Source: Rotaria sp. Silwood1
Taxonomy: Eukaryota; Rotifera; Eurotatoria; Philodinida; Philodinidae
DNA length: 64,000 bases
Reading direction: 5' to 3'
Assembly: GCA_905250075.1 (NCBI GenBank)
Contig: CAJNOP010000706.1
Coordinates: 45,517-109,516, forward strand
The notes under the pieces are model-generated. The model worked only from the letters and a program-made list of their open reading frames with translations, was not told where the DNA came from and did not search any database. Position 1 is the stretch's first letter. Every line of letters starts with the position of its first letter. The translations under genes and the position numbers were made by a program. Positions 38,203-53,071 of this stretch are shown one piece after another.

Positions 38203-39000
38203 TAAAATGATCTCTATACCGTTCTATAGAACAACTCTTAGCACATATAAAAACAAAATTGATTTTTCAGCAAGTTTTAATAAGTCATATACTAGTTATA
38301 TGATATTCTAATAAATGTTGGTGATACGACAAAATATTAAGAGTGTACATCTAATAATATTCACTATTCAATCTAGTACAGTTCCATATCCTTATCGTAC
38401 CCAACTACTTAAAATTCATATTTCATATCAAATAAAATAAAAACATTTCGATATCTTCGCCTAACGATTCAAAAGTGAAAAATGTCTTTGTTATTTTCGA
38501 GAAGATTCAAATATCAAATTAAAAGGGCATAATAAACTTATTTTTAATAAATATATTTAAGAATAAAAAAATTGACTGTCATAGATAATGATTTGACTAT
38601 GAGATGTACAAGAATTCTGACAACAATCAATTGTCATATTAATAGACTTTGATAGCATATACAATTACAGAAAAATTTGCATAGTTGTTCGCCTCTATCA
38701 TTAGAAGTATTCAATGATAAAATGTGATATTAACTAATTTCTTATATGATTAAATAAAAGTCATAATTTAATTTCAATTCGTATACATGTATTTTTTTTC
38801 AATGAAAAAACAAACAGCTACAATCAAAAAAAAAAAAAAAAAAACTGACACTAAATGTTTTATAATATGAAAAAAAAAAAAACATTAAAAGACATAAACA
38901 CAAAACAAAAAAGAAAACACCTACACATATATTTATACACAGTATTTAAGATCCAAAAAACCAAAAAAAAAAAAAAATGATTATTTTTTTTTTTTTTTTT
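38203..39000. other. Intergenic between convergent genes
   Basis: AT-rich with poly-A/poly-T runs (near 38826-38843, 38870-38882 and 38984-39002). It holds the 3' ends of the DUF962 gene and the DDE-derived gene. No other feature. Confidence 0.5.
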
Positions 39001-42000
39001 TTAACGCATTGGTTTTTTATCTTCTCGTTTAATAACTTGTTCTTTTAAATCAAGTTCTTCAAAATCAGATTTTAACCAATCCAACATATCCGAAAAAATA
39101 ACAACACCATTAGCTGATGGATCTGATATAGCTGGTAATGGTCGTTGATTACTTAAAATTTCTGAATCATCATAATCATTTTCATTTATATTATTTTCAT
39201 TATTAAACATTATTTCATCATAATCAAGACAATTTGATGCATATTGTTGTTGATGAATTTTATAATGATTTTTCATTCTATATGCTGATGGTATATATTG
39301 TTTACATATTGAACAAACACGTCGTTTTAATTCTTTTCGTACACTTGAACAACAATAATCAAATGGTAATATATCATTTTGTGTATGTTGCATAACAACA
39401 CCATGAAATTGTATACGTTGTATTAATGAACCATAAAAAATACCTTTTTGATAATCACGTTCAGCCATAGCAATACCACGTGGTGTACGTTCAAATGCAA
39501 TTGGTGCTGGAAGAAAACGATGAGGAAATATTTGAATATAATTTGAACGCCATGGACCACAACATGTTATTGAATTACAACGAACTATTTGAATTGTATA
39601 TTGAGTTTGAAGAACATGTGTTGCACACCAATATCTAAAATAAAAATTAAAAAATAAAAATATCTAATTTTTTTCTATTTTAAATACATACTCATCAAGA
39701 TCATATTTTGGTAGATCTCGTAATAATTCTCCATCAGTTGTAATACGTGGTGCACGAACTCTTTCTTGATAATATTCATCAGTTTGTCGAATACGACGTT
39801 CAATTGGTTCTTCAGCTTCTTCTTCTGCACATACACTAAAAAAAACAGATTTATTCTATTTATAATATATTCATTATAATTACCAATCTAAAATATTATT
39901 CATAATAAGATTAACATCAATTATACGTAATTCTTCTTGTGTTGATACTGGTGGATCAATATATTCAGCAACAACAGGATATTCATCAATAACTGAACCA
40001 CACCATACTTCAGCTAATACTTCACCTGCTTTTTTAAAATTTGTTCGTTCTAATTCAGGATTAATTGTTACACCAGAATCATTTAAATGTGTACCAAAAT
40101 GATCATGTGGTAATATTAAACCAGCTAAATCATGTGATAATGGTGCCATACGACGTTCAACAACATTATATGCTGATTGACCTGGTGCATGTGTAAGAAC
40201 AAATAATGCATCTAAATTATATTTACGAAATTTTCTTATTGCAGCAACAAGTGTTTTAGGAAAACGTGGATTTTCATCTGGACCACCATCAACTGTCATA
40301 ATAACAATTGGTTTAACTTGTCCTGTATAATCACGTACTGATTTTTCAAATTCTTTAAGACCAACAAGACGATCAAAATCACATGCATGACTATTTGCAT
40401 CACTACGATCATGTTTAGCTGAACGAATAGCTATATAAGTTGGACCTGAATAACCAACATCATTATTTTCATTCATCATACAAGCAGCATAAACACTAAA
40501 GAAAAATGATTATCTTTGTTTTTCCTTCCTTAAGAATATATATATATATATGTACCTTGGTGTCAATTGATGACGAGGAGCAACAGTCCAATCATGATCG
40601 GGTAAACGAACACGATAATCCAAATGCATAAGCATAGGTGCTTGAATTTTTGCAGCCGGTAAACCAATAGGTACTTTACATTTATCATCTTGTGATAAAA
40701 AGAAAACAACATCATTACCAAATATACCAGCTAAATCTTTAATATAACGAATTGTTGCTGTTGCAAAATGACCATCTGAAGAAAAATAATCAATAGCAAG
40801 GGTAACTCAAGGGGGGGGGGGGGGGGGGGGGGGGAAAAAAAAAACAAACCTTCATGTTTGCCATGTTCATCATTAAGAGCTTTTCGAAGACGAACCGGAA
40901 CAGTTCGAACATGTTTTTTTCCATCAACTGAATTAACACGATGTGGTAATAAACTATTGAATAAAAAAAATTGTTTTTTTTTTCTTAATATTTATTTAAA
41001 AATATAATAAATTATTACCGATAATAAAGTGTTGATCGTTTAATATCATAACCACGTTCTTTAATTTTTTCACGTAAATCATCTAATGTTAAACAAGGAC
41101 GAATAGTTTGTGAACGTCGATTATCATCAGCAGCACCACCAACTTTAGCAATTTCTTCAATTATTTGTAATAAATCTGGACATTCTTCTTCAATAGGTGG
41201 TCGTCCAATAACAGGTCGATAAATTTTATTTAATTCAGCAGCTAATTCAGGATTTTTTTCACATAATGCTTCAATTTTACGCTGAAAAAAAAAAGTAAAT
41301 AATATTTTTTTTTTTTACATTGATTTTTTTTTTTTTTCTTTACTTTTTTTATTTCTCGATAACGTTTTTTTGCTGCTTGTTCAGCTTTAAGTCTTTTTAA
41401 ATCATTAGATTTTTTTTTTTGTTCAACTAAAAGTTTTTTTAATTGTTTTTCTTGTTCATTTGTTGCCATACCCATATTTTTAACTTGTACTAATTGTATA
41501 ATACGTTCATTAATTTCATGAAGTTCTTTTGAAACTTTATCTTGTGCTGGTGCTTTTGATTTTTTAGCAAGAATTTCAGCTGCTGTACGAATTTTTTCTG
41601 ATTTTGATGATGATGATGGTGGTGGTACTGATGATGAATCAGGATCAAAATCTGGATCAGATGATTCTTCACGTTTTTTACGTCGTTTTGTACCACGACT
41701 ATTATTTTCATTTTCATTTGTTGTTTCACATTTTTTTTTACGTCCACGAATTTTCTTTTTTTTTGGTTCATTTTCATCTTTATTAATATGTAAACCAGAT
41801 GTACTACTTGAATGATATTTTTCAAGATATGTATCAATTTTTTCTTGAACAATTTTTTCATTTGTTTTTAATTGATTCCATTCAGCTTGAGCATCTGAAT
41901 GTGATATCTAAAATAAAATAATAATATATATTAAAATTTAATTATTTATTTTTTTTTTTTTATCTTACACTTCGAGTTTTTTCAGGATGTGCTTTCATAT

Positions 42001-42058
42001 AAGCATCAACAAAAGTACGATATAAAGAATAACGAGCAGTTGTTTTACGTGCTGGCAT
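39001..42058 (-). CDS. DDE-transposase-derived protein with C2H2 zinc finger, probably domesticated
   Basis: Eight exons join in phase: 42058-41969, 41907-41344, 41281-41019, 40953-40850, 40775-40556, 40495-39884, 39835-39692 and 39634-39001, giving 876 aa. The N-terminal third is basic and Ser/Lys-rich with a coiled coil (EKQLKKLLVEQKKKSND). The core looks like an RNase-H-fold DDE nuclease: FFLSQDDKCKVP (D370/D371), VIMTVDGGPDENPR (D483) and SAYNVVERRMAPLS (E528). A C-terminal CSICKQYIPSAYRMKNHYKIH fits a C-X2-C-X12-H-X3-H finger (773-793). No terminal inverted repeats flank it, and the frame is open across seven introns. That suggests a host gene derived from a transposase. Proteins of this type occur in scattered animals and fungi, and I know no assigned function. 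Intron 4 contains a 24-G run. Confidence 0.7.
40811..40834. repeat. 24-base poly-G run inside an intron
   Basis: An uninterrupted run of 24 G on the plus strand (C on the coding strand) followed by 10 A. It sits in the 74-base intron 40776-40849 of the DDE-derived gene. Confidence 0.95.
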
Positions 42059-42495
42059 AGTTAGTATGTATGTCTGAACTTAGTAAAAGTAGTAAATGAA
42101 CGAGAGAAATAAAGATTGTTCAGTAGAGAAAAAGAAAAGGACGTCGGAAATAAATTTTGACCGCTTCATGACCTCCTCCCCATTAAAATCTATGCACGTC
42201 TAGTTGTCGATGATCATTTTTAACCAACCAAATGTTGACCGATTGTATATATATGATATATACATCCTTTCTGTTTCTTATGAACGAGGGCAAATAGAAA
42301 ATTGTGAACGATTGACCGACGTCCAGGGCAACAATATGAACAAAAAAAAGAAAAATTTATCTTTATCGGTTAACCTCAACTGGTCTCGTCCTTTGCGAAT
42401 GAATATATTTTATATGCTTGAATATATTTTGAACTCTCTTGTTTGTAAAATAACAAATATAGAACACAAAAAAAAGAAAAAGAAAAAGACAGTTT
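42059..42495. other. Intergenic, PSMC6 3' end to promoter of the DDE-derived gene
   Basis: A 437-base gap between two minus-strand genes. It has somewhat mixed base composition and no clear motif. It should hold the promoter and 5' UTR of the DDE-derived gene. Confidence 0.4.
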
Positions 42496-45511
<3,016 letters not shown>

Positions 45512-48264
45512 TTTTATTTTTCAAATGTCTAGATATTGAGTAAAATGAATAAGAAATAAATAATCAAGCGACCGACAACTGAATGACTCAAGAAGTTTTT
45601 TTTTTCTGTAAACCAATTCATATGTTCGACCAGCTGTAGGAAACAGAGGTCGCACTATTTTGAAAAAAAGTTTGGCAACTTCATTGAGAATATTCGAATT
45701 AAAAAATCTTAAAGAGATGGTATAAAATACGGACTCATATTAATATCTTACTATAAGAATTAAAATCTTATCTATTGCTTGATTGGAATTTTTTTTAGAA
45801 TCTTTATGACTTCACAAGATCATACTTAAGATGTCACTTATATACACAAATAGATTTTATAATGATAATTTAATGTATATTAATGTTTAACCAATTTAAA
45901 TCAAATTAATCCTTTCCAGATGAAATAATACGATTGTTGACGGTTAATTTATAATACGTAAACGAACCAAATTCCAGCATAGTTTTATGACAGTTATCCG
46001 AATTGAAGAGTAATACATATATCAAAACATTTTAATCAATTTCACTTAATTGCCAATTAATTTTTTTTTTTTTGTATCTAAGAAATAATTAGTTATAATT
46101 AATCCACTGAGATCATAAAGTTTTCGATTAAAATAAATTCTTATTAATTATCTGTATTATTAAATCATCGTACAATAAGATATCGTCGGTAATTATATAC
46201 ATTATTCAATGCAGAAGTTAAACATGATTATTTTTTTTTTGTTATGATTTAAAAATAAAAGAGAACAAAAAAAAGATTACTTATTTAATTAATAAATTAT
46301 TCAATTCAATATCGCACATTGATTTAACAACAATCTTTATAGTATTGAAGAAACAAATAAGTATAAACTCTCTTCATTGACTTTGATTATCATCAATGTT
46401 TTATCTAGAGGTTTGCTCGGAAGACGCCCCGTCCCCCGAAAATCGAGTTCGCTCTCGTCGAAACTTGTGATCATCGCACTACGAACACACGGCTGGCTCT
46501 CCCGAAAATAATTTTTCGTCCCCTCGAAATTTCAAATCGTCCCTCCGGAGAAAAAAAAACCTGTATAAAAAACACTGATTATCATTATCATTCATTCTTG
46601 TTTTGTTCATTATAATTTACGATTAATAGGAATTATTCATATGTTTTATCATTGATGTATTGTTTTAAAAATCGAATAAACCAAAATCAGTTATATTTGA
46701 TGAAGTTCATCATGCACGACATGTACGAATTGATCAAGCACAATTTTAATCTTTTTTGCAGAATCATCTCAATAAAAAATCCTTATTGTTTTCTATTTTA
46801 ATCGAAGATCTAAAGATTCTCAAGACTTTTTTTCTATACTATTGATAATTACACAATAAATATTCTTGAAAGATTACATTTGCATTAGTCATTATTTATT
46901 TGAATTTCTTAATAAATAAAAAAAAATAAAGAGAAATAAGCTACAAAAGTCTTCATCTGTTCTCTGTGTACAGATTGGAAAAGTTTAATTCAAAAATAAA
47001 TTTTCTTTTCTTTTCTTAACTGAAAATTTCGTTCTTCTGATGATAGTTTCAGAGAACTATAATAATGACGAGGTGAAAGTTCACGATCTACGATATGTAT
47101 TGAAAAGTTCCAACAGAAAACTTTTGCTGATATACTCATGGTTGGGTTTGTTTTCAAGTAATGGAATTAATCTTGAAGACATTTCTCGTATTCTTTTAGG
47201 AACTTTTTCCAAAAATGCTTCGCTATTTTTCTAAATTCAACCTTTTTCTAGATTAAGATCAAACGTCGAACCATTATTTATCTATATCTTATTGCACATT
47301 ATTTCATCATTAAAATTTTCTTTTCTACACAATTTGAAAGTCATTATCAATCGCTTCTCAAGAATTTTTATGTCAAGATCATCGTCTATGTTTTAGTCGC
47401 TTCTTTCTTCCGTCTTTCTCTCAATATCTGTCGTTTCATTACATAGATATGATGTGATCTTTCTTGACAAAACATAATGATGTACGTATGTATCCTTACC
47501 GTTATCTTGACAATCCATACTTTTCTCAAAGTTTTTTTTTTCCATTGAATGAATTCTAAGCCTATTGTTAACGGTTTTTTTTTTACAATGAAAACACCTT
47601 AGTTCAACATTGACGAGATTATACCACATATCAAATGGCTTAATCATGTTTTCAAGTGGACAGAAAACGTCAGACTCACAATAGACATGTGTATGCAGTG
47701 TACCTAGATCACATCTAGATCTATACATTTCTATTATTCCAACATGTAGTGAAATTTCCTTCTAACAAAAAGTCCTGAAGGCATCAAAGAACTGTCTTTT
47801 CGCAAGAATTCCAGATTTGATTTTAAATTGGTAAAATCTCAAATGTAAACGAAATAGTATACGAATGAAATTCAACTGATTCTGCTATAAGAAAAAGATA
47901 TCCTTTCTTCTTCTCCTCAATGTCATCCTTCAAGTTCTTTCAAAACTACACACAGCATTGAATGACTATGATCGAGTTGGATGATGATACATCAATGTTT
48001 TACCTTTGTGAATAAGCTGACCTATTCAATTTGACAACGGCGCAAAAGGCACCAAGCGGGCTGAAAAAATAAAACGAATTAAGACTAAATTGACGAATAA
48101 ATTGTCTAAACAGAATGATTTAACTTTGGAATAGATCAATCACGTTGGTTACTCTGTTTTTTTTTTCAGTCTGTTTGATATCAAAGTGATGAGAGGCAAA
48201 CAATGAACATATATATGTATATATAGCTTTATCTCAATCCAAAGCATCTCAGTCATAATAAAAT
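45512..48264. other. Intergenic, mostly featureless; GC-richer islet at ~46411-46555
   Basis: 2.75 kb without a recognisable gene. The left end contains the PSMC6 promoter. A patch at about 46411-46555 is clearly richer in G+C than its surroundings and contains recurring CGTCCC and CCCGAAAAT words. Open frames at 47040-47234 (+) and 47728-47393 (-) have no family signature. Confidence 0.4.
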
Positions 48265-50542
48265 ATGAACCGATCAAATGTTCATCTTCTCGATTTACCT
48301 GATGAAATATTACTTATGATTTTGAAGAAGTTGAACAATGTTGATGTATTTTATTCTTTATTGGATAATAATAATGGACGACTTAACATTCTTGCACAAG
48401 AAAACACTTTCACCAACATTCTGAGGGTTCCCTCCGTTTATGATTATCCTTTAATCGAACGATTCTGCATCGATATATTACCAAGAATTCATCATAATGT
48501 AAAATGTTTTGTTTCTCATCTATTTTGTATGAAATGTATTCTTCTTGCCACTGACTATCCGAATCTAACTGAACTTAAAATTTTTTATTTCAAACAAATA
48601 TTCGTTTTAGATTATCTTACAAGTAAGCATTTTATATGAATTTGATTAGTTGACAAATAATAAAAGTGCTAAATAGAATAGACTAGAATATGTTTCATTT
48701 CATTGTTTTCTCCTTTAGATGAGCCATCACTTCGATCTATTTTCCAAGAACAAATTACAAACCTTACTCTTATCAATGATGATGAAGACGAAATGATAGA
48801 TTCATTGGAAGATTATACTACAAACGTATATAGTCACATCTTGACCTTCTTCAAAAATTTAAAAGAATTAAGTATTATGGGACCATATGCTATATCAATG
48901 TATCCAGGTTTATCACTTTGTTATTTGCCATCGACTACTTTTTCATCTTCGATTCTTACTCATTTATATATCAATGTGGAAACTTTTGATGATTGTCTTT
49001 ATTTACTTGATGGTCGACTTAGAAAATTGACAACATTGTGTGTTAATATCTATTCTATAGACGAGTATTCAGAAATTGTTCACAATATGGTAAGTTTTTA
49101 CAAATAATTTTATTTGTGACATGAAGATTATTACTATTTTAATGCAGTTAACCATTGATCTCAAAAAATTCAAATAAGAGATCGAATGGTTAAGTTTCAT
49201 GTTGACAAGGGAGAAAAACTGATAAGTTTTGATGAACATAACCGATGAACATATCAAAATCATTGACATTAAATTTGTACTTACTAGAAATTTGAATTTA
49301 ATAAAAGAATCAATAAAATTTGTTGCTAGAAATTATAATTATATAATATTTTATCGGATAAGTTTTACATTGAAAACTAGACTGCTCTGTTTCATGATTG
49401 ATTAAATATTATCATATGTGAATGATCATCAGCATAGAATGAAACGAAAGTTTTTCTATAATAACAATTTTTCCAATAATTGAGATATGATTGGAAGTTT
49501 GTCTGAAACTTTAATTGTTCTTTGAACACTCGTTTATTATGCTGTAAAATGGGAAAATCAAACTAATAGATTTGTCATTTGTGGTCATTCACAGATAGAA
49601 TATAGATCATACATCATGTCTAAAATAATGATGCCTATCATTTTATCTTGTAGATCGTCAAAAAAACATTTCTTTCTTTTTGTAGGATAAATTATTTAAT
49701 CTAAAATGTTTCTCATTAAAATCGTTCTGTCGATTTAAACAATATGATAAAATTGTATCACTTATTCGTCGTATGTCAAATCTGGAAAAATTAACTTTAT
49801 ATCTTCCCATAAAAGGTCGAAATAGAGTTATTGATGGTACTTATGTTCGGCATGATATTTTGGATTATATGCCACAACTTCATTCATTCACTTTCTATAT
49901 ATGTACTTATCTGAAAACGATTCATTTATTCTACAAGTCATCTAGTGAAGATATTCAACAAACATTAACAAATATTGGACAAGAACATGTCACGAGTATA
50001 GTCAATTATATTCAAGGTGGAATATAGCTGCATGCTCGATTTTCTCACATCCTTTTGAATTTGATTATCTCAAACATGTTGGCAATAAATTTCCAAATAT
50101 TGTATTCAGTTATGTTGCATGTTTACTTGTAGAAGATACTAATCCATTCAAACATGAATTCTTCATTCGAATTGCCCGATCGTTTCCATTACTGAAGCAT
50201 TTACGTATTTATAATAGAGAATCACAAGTATTAGATGGTCTTATTACATTTTCATCTGACAATTGTCAATTACACCCAATTATTGAATACTTTCATCTGA
50301 CTAGACTCGATGTGAGATATGCACATAGAGATTATGTTGAACAATTTCTAAATGAAACAAAGGCATTCATACCTTGTCTGACGGAATTTGTAGTCAATGT
50401 TGATGATTTAAAGGCTGTAACAAAACGTTTTACAAGAGAAGAAACACGACGCAATTGTGCTAAGGTGAAACGAATAAAGACGCTAGGATTATTGTTTCAT
50501 TCGAAAGAAGTTGTTCTTTATTTTCCTTCGTTGAATAAATAG
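48265..50542 (+). pseudogene. Bdelloid F-box family gene, frameshifted
   Basis: Exons 48265-48622, 48719-49089 and 49686 onward join in phase. The N-terminus is an F-box (LLDLPDEILLMILKKLNNVD, about residues 8-27), followed by the bdelloid-specific F-box family body with NLKELSI, DILDYMPQLHSFTFYI and VTSIVNYI. A stop occurs at 50025-50027. From about 50018 a different frame carries the rest of the family C-terminus (ACSIFSHPFEFDYL, ARSFPLLKHLRIYN, FTREETRRNCAKVKR) up to a stop at 50540-50542. A single-base indel at about 50012-50020 therefore splits the gene. F-box proteins bring substrates to SCF ubiquitin ligases. A truncated product is possible, but the gene is most simply read as recently broken, or as an assembly error at one base. 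Confidence 0.75.
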
Positions 50543-50692
50543 ATGTATTCTCGTTTTGATTTATTCAAAAAACTGAAAAACATGATAAATATTGTATTTA
50601 TAGGTTAATGATACTTCTCAAATATAATGAAATATCAACTATGAATGATCGTTTTCTTATTTTATAAAAAAAACACACAACATTTTGTGATG

Positions 50693-50700
50693 CTGCAGAG
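50693..50700. repeat. 8-bp target site duplication CTGCAGAG, left copy
   Basis: CTGCAGAG directly precedes the left end (CAGAGACCGTCA) of the element at 50701-51813 and is repeated exactly at 51814-51821. Eight-base duplications are typical of hAT transposons. Confidence 0.85.
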
Positions 50701-51813
50701 CAGAGACCGTCATCAGGTCAGGGCTGCCCTGTTGCCCTGATGCCCTGTACTTCAGGGCAAACTTCTTTTTTTGCCCTGTCCTGTTTGCCCTGCAGGGCGA
50801 CCGAAGAAAAGTACAGGGCAGGACAGGGCAAATTTTTTTTGCCCTGTTAATTTTTCACATAAGTTTATTTGAAAGCCTTTTTTGAAGCTAGATGGAATCT
50901 TTCAAAACATCTGTTATCGATGAAATTCCATCAACTTCCATCAACCAGTGATGAACCTGTCTTTCCAATTGGTTTCATCAGAACTAATGGATTCGATACT
51001 CATTCTGATTTATCATTGTACAATACAGTTCTCCCCACTTCAGAAGAGTTTAACCACGGTTATCACATCAAAAGTATTTATAACAAATAGAAAATAAATA
51101 GCAACCTCTTAGTAAGTAGCGATGAAAATCTGCAAATCGATAAAATGATAGCGTTCAGTCAATCACAATCTCTGTGTTCATTGATAAATATCTTATTTTT
51201 CTGCAGTTATCCTGGTTATTCTTTGGATCCGTACAAAAGAAGTGAAGATACTGAATTAAAGTCAGTTATTTTTTTTTTACAAAGAATAAACTCAAATGAC
51301 ATCATTTTTGCTCGATTATCGTGTAACTTTTGATCAATTATTTCGTTTTCTTTCACTGAAAAGATTTTAAAATTTTTTCTCATTAATCAAAAATATTTAT
51401 CAATTTTTATTTTTTTAAATTAGTTATTCAATCTTAATCGACTAGAAAATTTTGAAAATAATCTTGACGATTTAAAAAGACTAACATAGCATTTCAGCAG
51501 GATTATAATTATATAAAAACAGTATCGTTTTCATAGAATTTAAACGAACTTTTGATTGTTTCTACGCATGGATAATATTCTGTTGAAATGACTTAAACAA
51601 GACATATATAATGAACACAAAACCCATTAGATTTATTCATCATGTTATAAATTCATCCTATAGTTGAGATTCAATTTAAATGCCCTCAGGGCGTCCTGCC
51701 CTGTACTGCCCTGCCCTGAGGGCAGGGCAGGGCAAAAAATATTTTATGTTTTATCGTCCAGGGCAGGGCAGGGCAGGGCAGGGCACAAAAAAAGTGCCCT
51801 GTGACGGTCTCTG
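50701..51813. mobile_element. Non-autonomous hAT-type transposon (1.1 kb), element A
   Basis: The ends are CAGAGACCGTCATCAGG and, inverted, CAGAGACCGTCACAGGGC. The insertion is flanked by perfect 8-bp direct repeats. Just inside both ends are GC-rich blocks of repeated TGCCCTG/CAGGGCA words (50723-50848 and 51680-51801) in opposite orientation. The inside has a 73-codon frame (50869-51090) and other short frames without transposase motifs. Superfamily assignment rests on the CAGAG terminus plus the 8-bp target duplication. It sits 158 bases downstream of the F-box pseudogene stop. Confidence 0.85.
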
Positions 51814-51821
51814 CTGCAGAG
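51814..51821. repeat. 8-bp target site duplication CTGCAGAG, right copy
   Basis: Exact match to 50693-50700, directly after the right end CTCTG of element A. Confidence 0.85.
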
Positions 51822-52441
51822 TTATAGGTAAAATGAAAATGCTCCTTTTGCAATTGTTTGATGACATACAAAAAGAGTTGATTTCATTTTAAATGTAAAA
51901 ATAGTCCTTACTTTTTCAATCTAACTCAAATTGAAGAATGAATGAACATTAATTTCTGATTGCATTTGATCTAAAGTTCAAAATAGTTTCAATAATTTAT
52001 ATTGAATTAAATCTTTGATAATTTGTGAATAGACTTCTGATGTCTAACTCATGTTTTATTTTGTTCTAAATGTAATATTGTGTGTTATAAGAAGCACGAT
52101 CCATGAGAAATATTTTGTTTGACAAGAGAATAAGACGATGATCGATGCATCATCACTAAGAAATTATAGCAGAAATTATTAGAGAAAAAGAAAAATACCT
52201 TCATATATTCGGTGGACAAACAGATTGAACTAATTCAAAATGAATTAAGAAACATAATTGACACTTTTCTGCCTAACAATGCCAATTTCTTTGGTTAGTT
52301 CACTTGAAATTAGTCTTGTCTGTTTGTTACTTTGATCATAGAACAATATGATGACATCGATATTTATTCGTCATTGTTTTGGTAGACACGGCAATGAGAA
52401 AATACATATAGATTGACATGAATACATTGTATGAATTAGAC

Positions 52442-52672
52442 ATGAACAATTTAAATAACAATTATCTCAATATACTCGATATACAGGATGAAATTTTATC
52501 TATCATTTTTCATAACCTCAATACGGGTGATGTTCTTATATGCCGTTGTGGATGTCAACCAACGATTTGATCGATTAGCACTTGATTCTCTTTATATTCG
52601 TGATCTTGATATAACTATTATTATGGCTATCAATTCATTGTACAATCATAGTTCTTTAGTAGATAATGAAGT
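52442..52672 (+). pseudogene. Second F-box family gene fragment, truncated and frameshifted
   Basis: From ATG 52442 the frame reads an F-box-like start with LDIQDEILSIIFHNLNTGDV, then meets a stop after about 40 codons. An overlapping frame carries on the family sequence (VVDVNQRFDRLALDSLYIRD, IIMAINSLYNHSSLVDNE), so a small indel separates the two parts near 52535-52550. The similarity ends at about 52672, a few dozen bases before the 3' end of the VCP pseudogene, which lies on the other strand. The rest of the F-box gene is missing. Confidence 0.65.
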
Positions 52673-53060
52673 TTTTTTTTTTAATATTTATTTGAAAAAT
52701 ACAAAAAAAAATAACAAAAAAAAAATGTCCATTATTCTGTTGAAACATCTTGAAAATGTTTTGGTAATGTTTCAGCAAATATTTCATATTGATGTATATC
52801 ATTGGCATTTACTGAACGTCGTGCCAAATCAATAGCTTTTGTAAAATGATTACGACGTATTTCAAGTACAGGAGTTGGTTTATCATTGCCCGTTGTTGTT
52901 TGTCTAATACGTCGTTGTTCTTTTTTAGTTGATTCTCGTTTAGCAAATTTGTATGCACGTTGACAAAATTCTGTTAACATGGCGCCACTAAAACCTGTTG
53001 TTTCACTTGCTAACATAATTGAATCACTATAATTTAGTGCTGCTGATTGTCTTAATACAC

Positions 53061-53071
53061 CCATAATTATA
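53061..53071. repeat. 11-bp target site duplication CCATAATTATA, left copy
   Basis: CCATAATTATA occurs on both sides of the foldback insertion, here and at 53551-53561. Removing the insertion and one copy restores continuity of the surrounding coding segment, so it is a genuine target duplication. Confidence 0.8.

Noticed and set aside
41490-41861. Lys-rich minus-strand frame and its plus-strand counterpart
   Set aside because: They are shadows of exon 2 of the DDE-derived gene, whose frame is fixed by in-phase splicing with its neighbours.
47393-47728. 111-codon open frame on the minus strand in intergenic DNA
   Set aside because: It begins with ATG but lacks a domain signature, splice partners or coding-like composition. 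Chance frames of this length occur in AT-rich DNA.
50701-51813. CRISPR-like array suggested by the repeated CAGGGCA words
   Set aside because: The words are contiguous, with no unique spacers. They are sub-terminal repeats of a DNA transposon in a eukaryotic genome.
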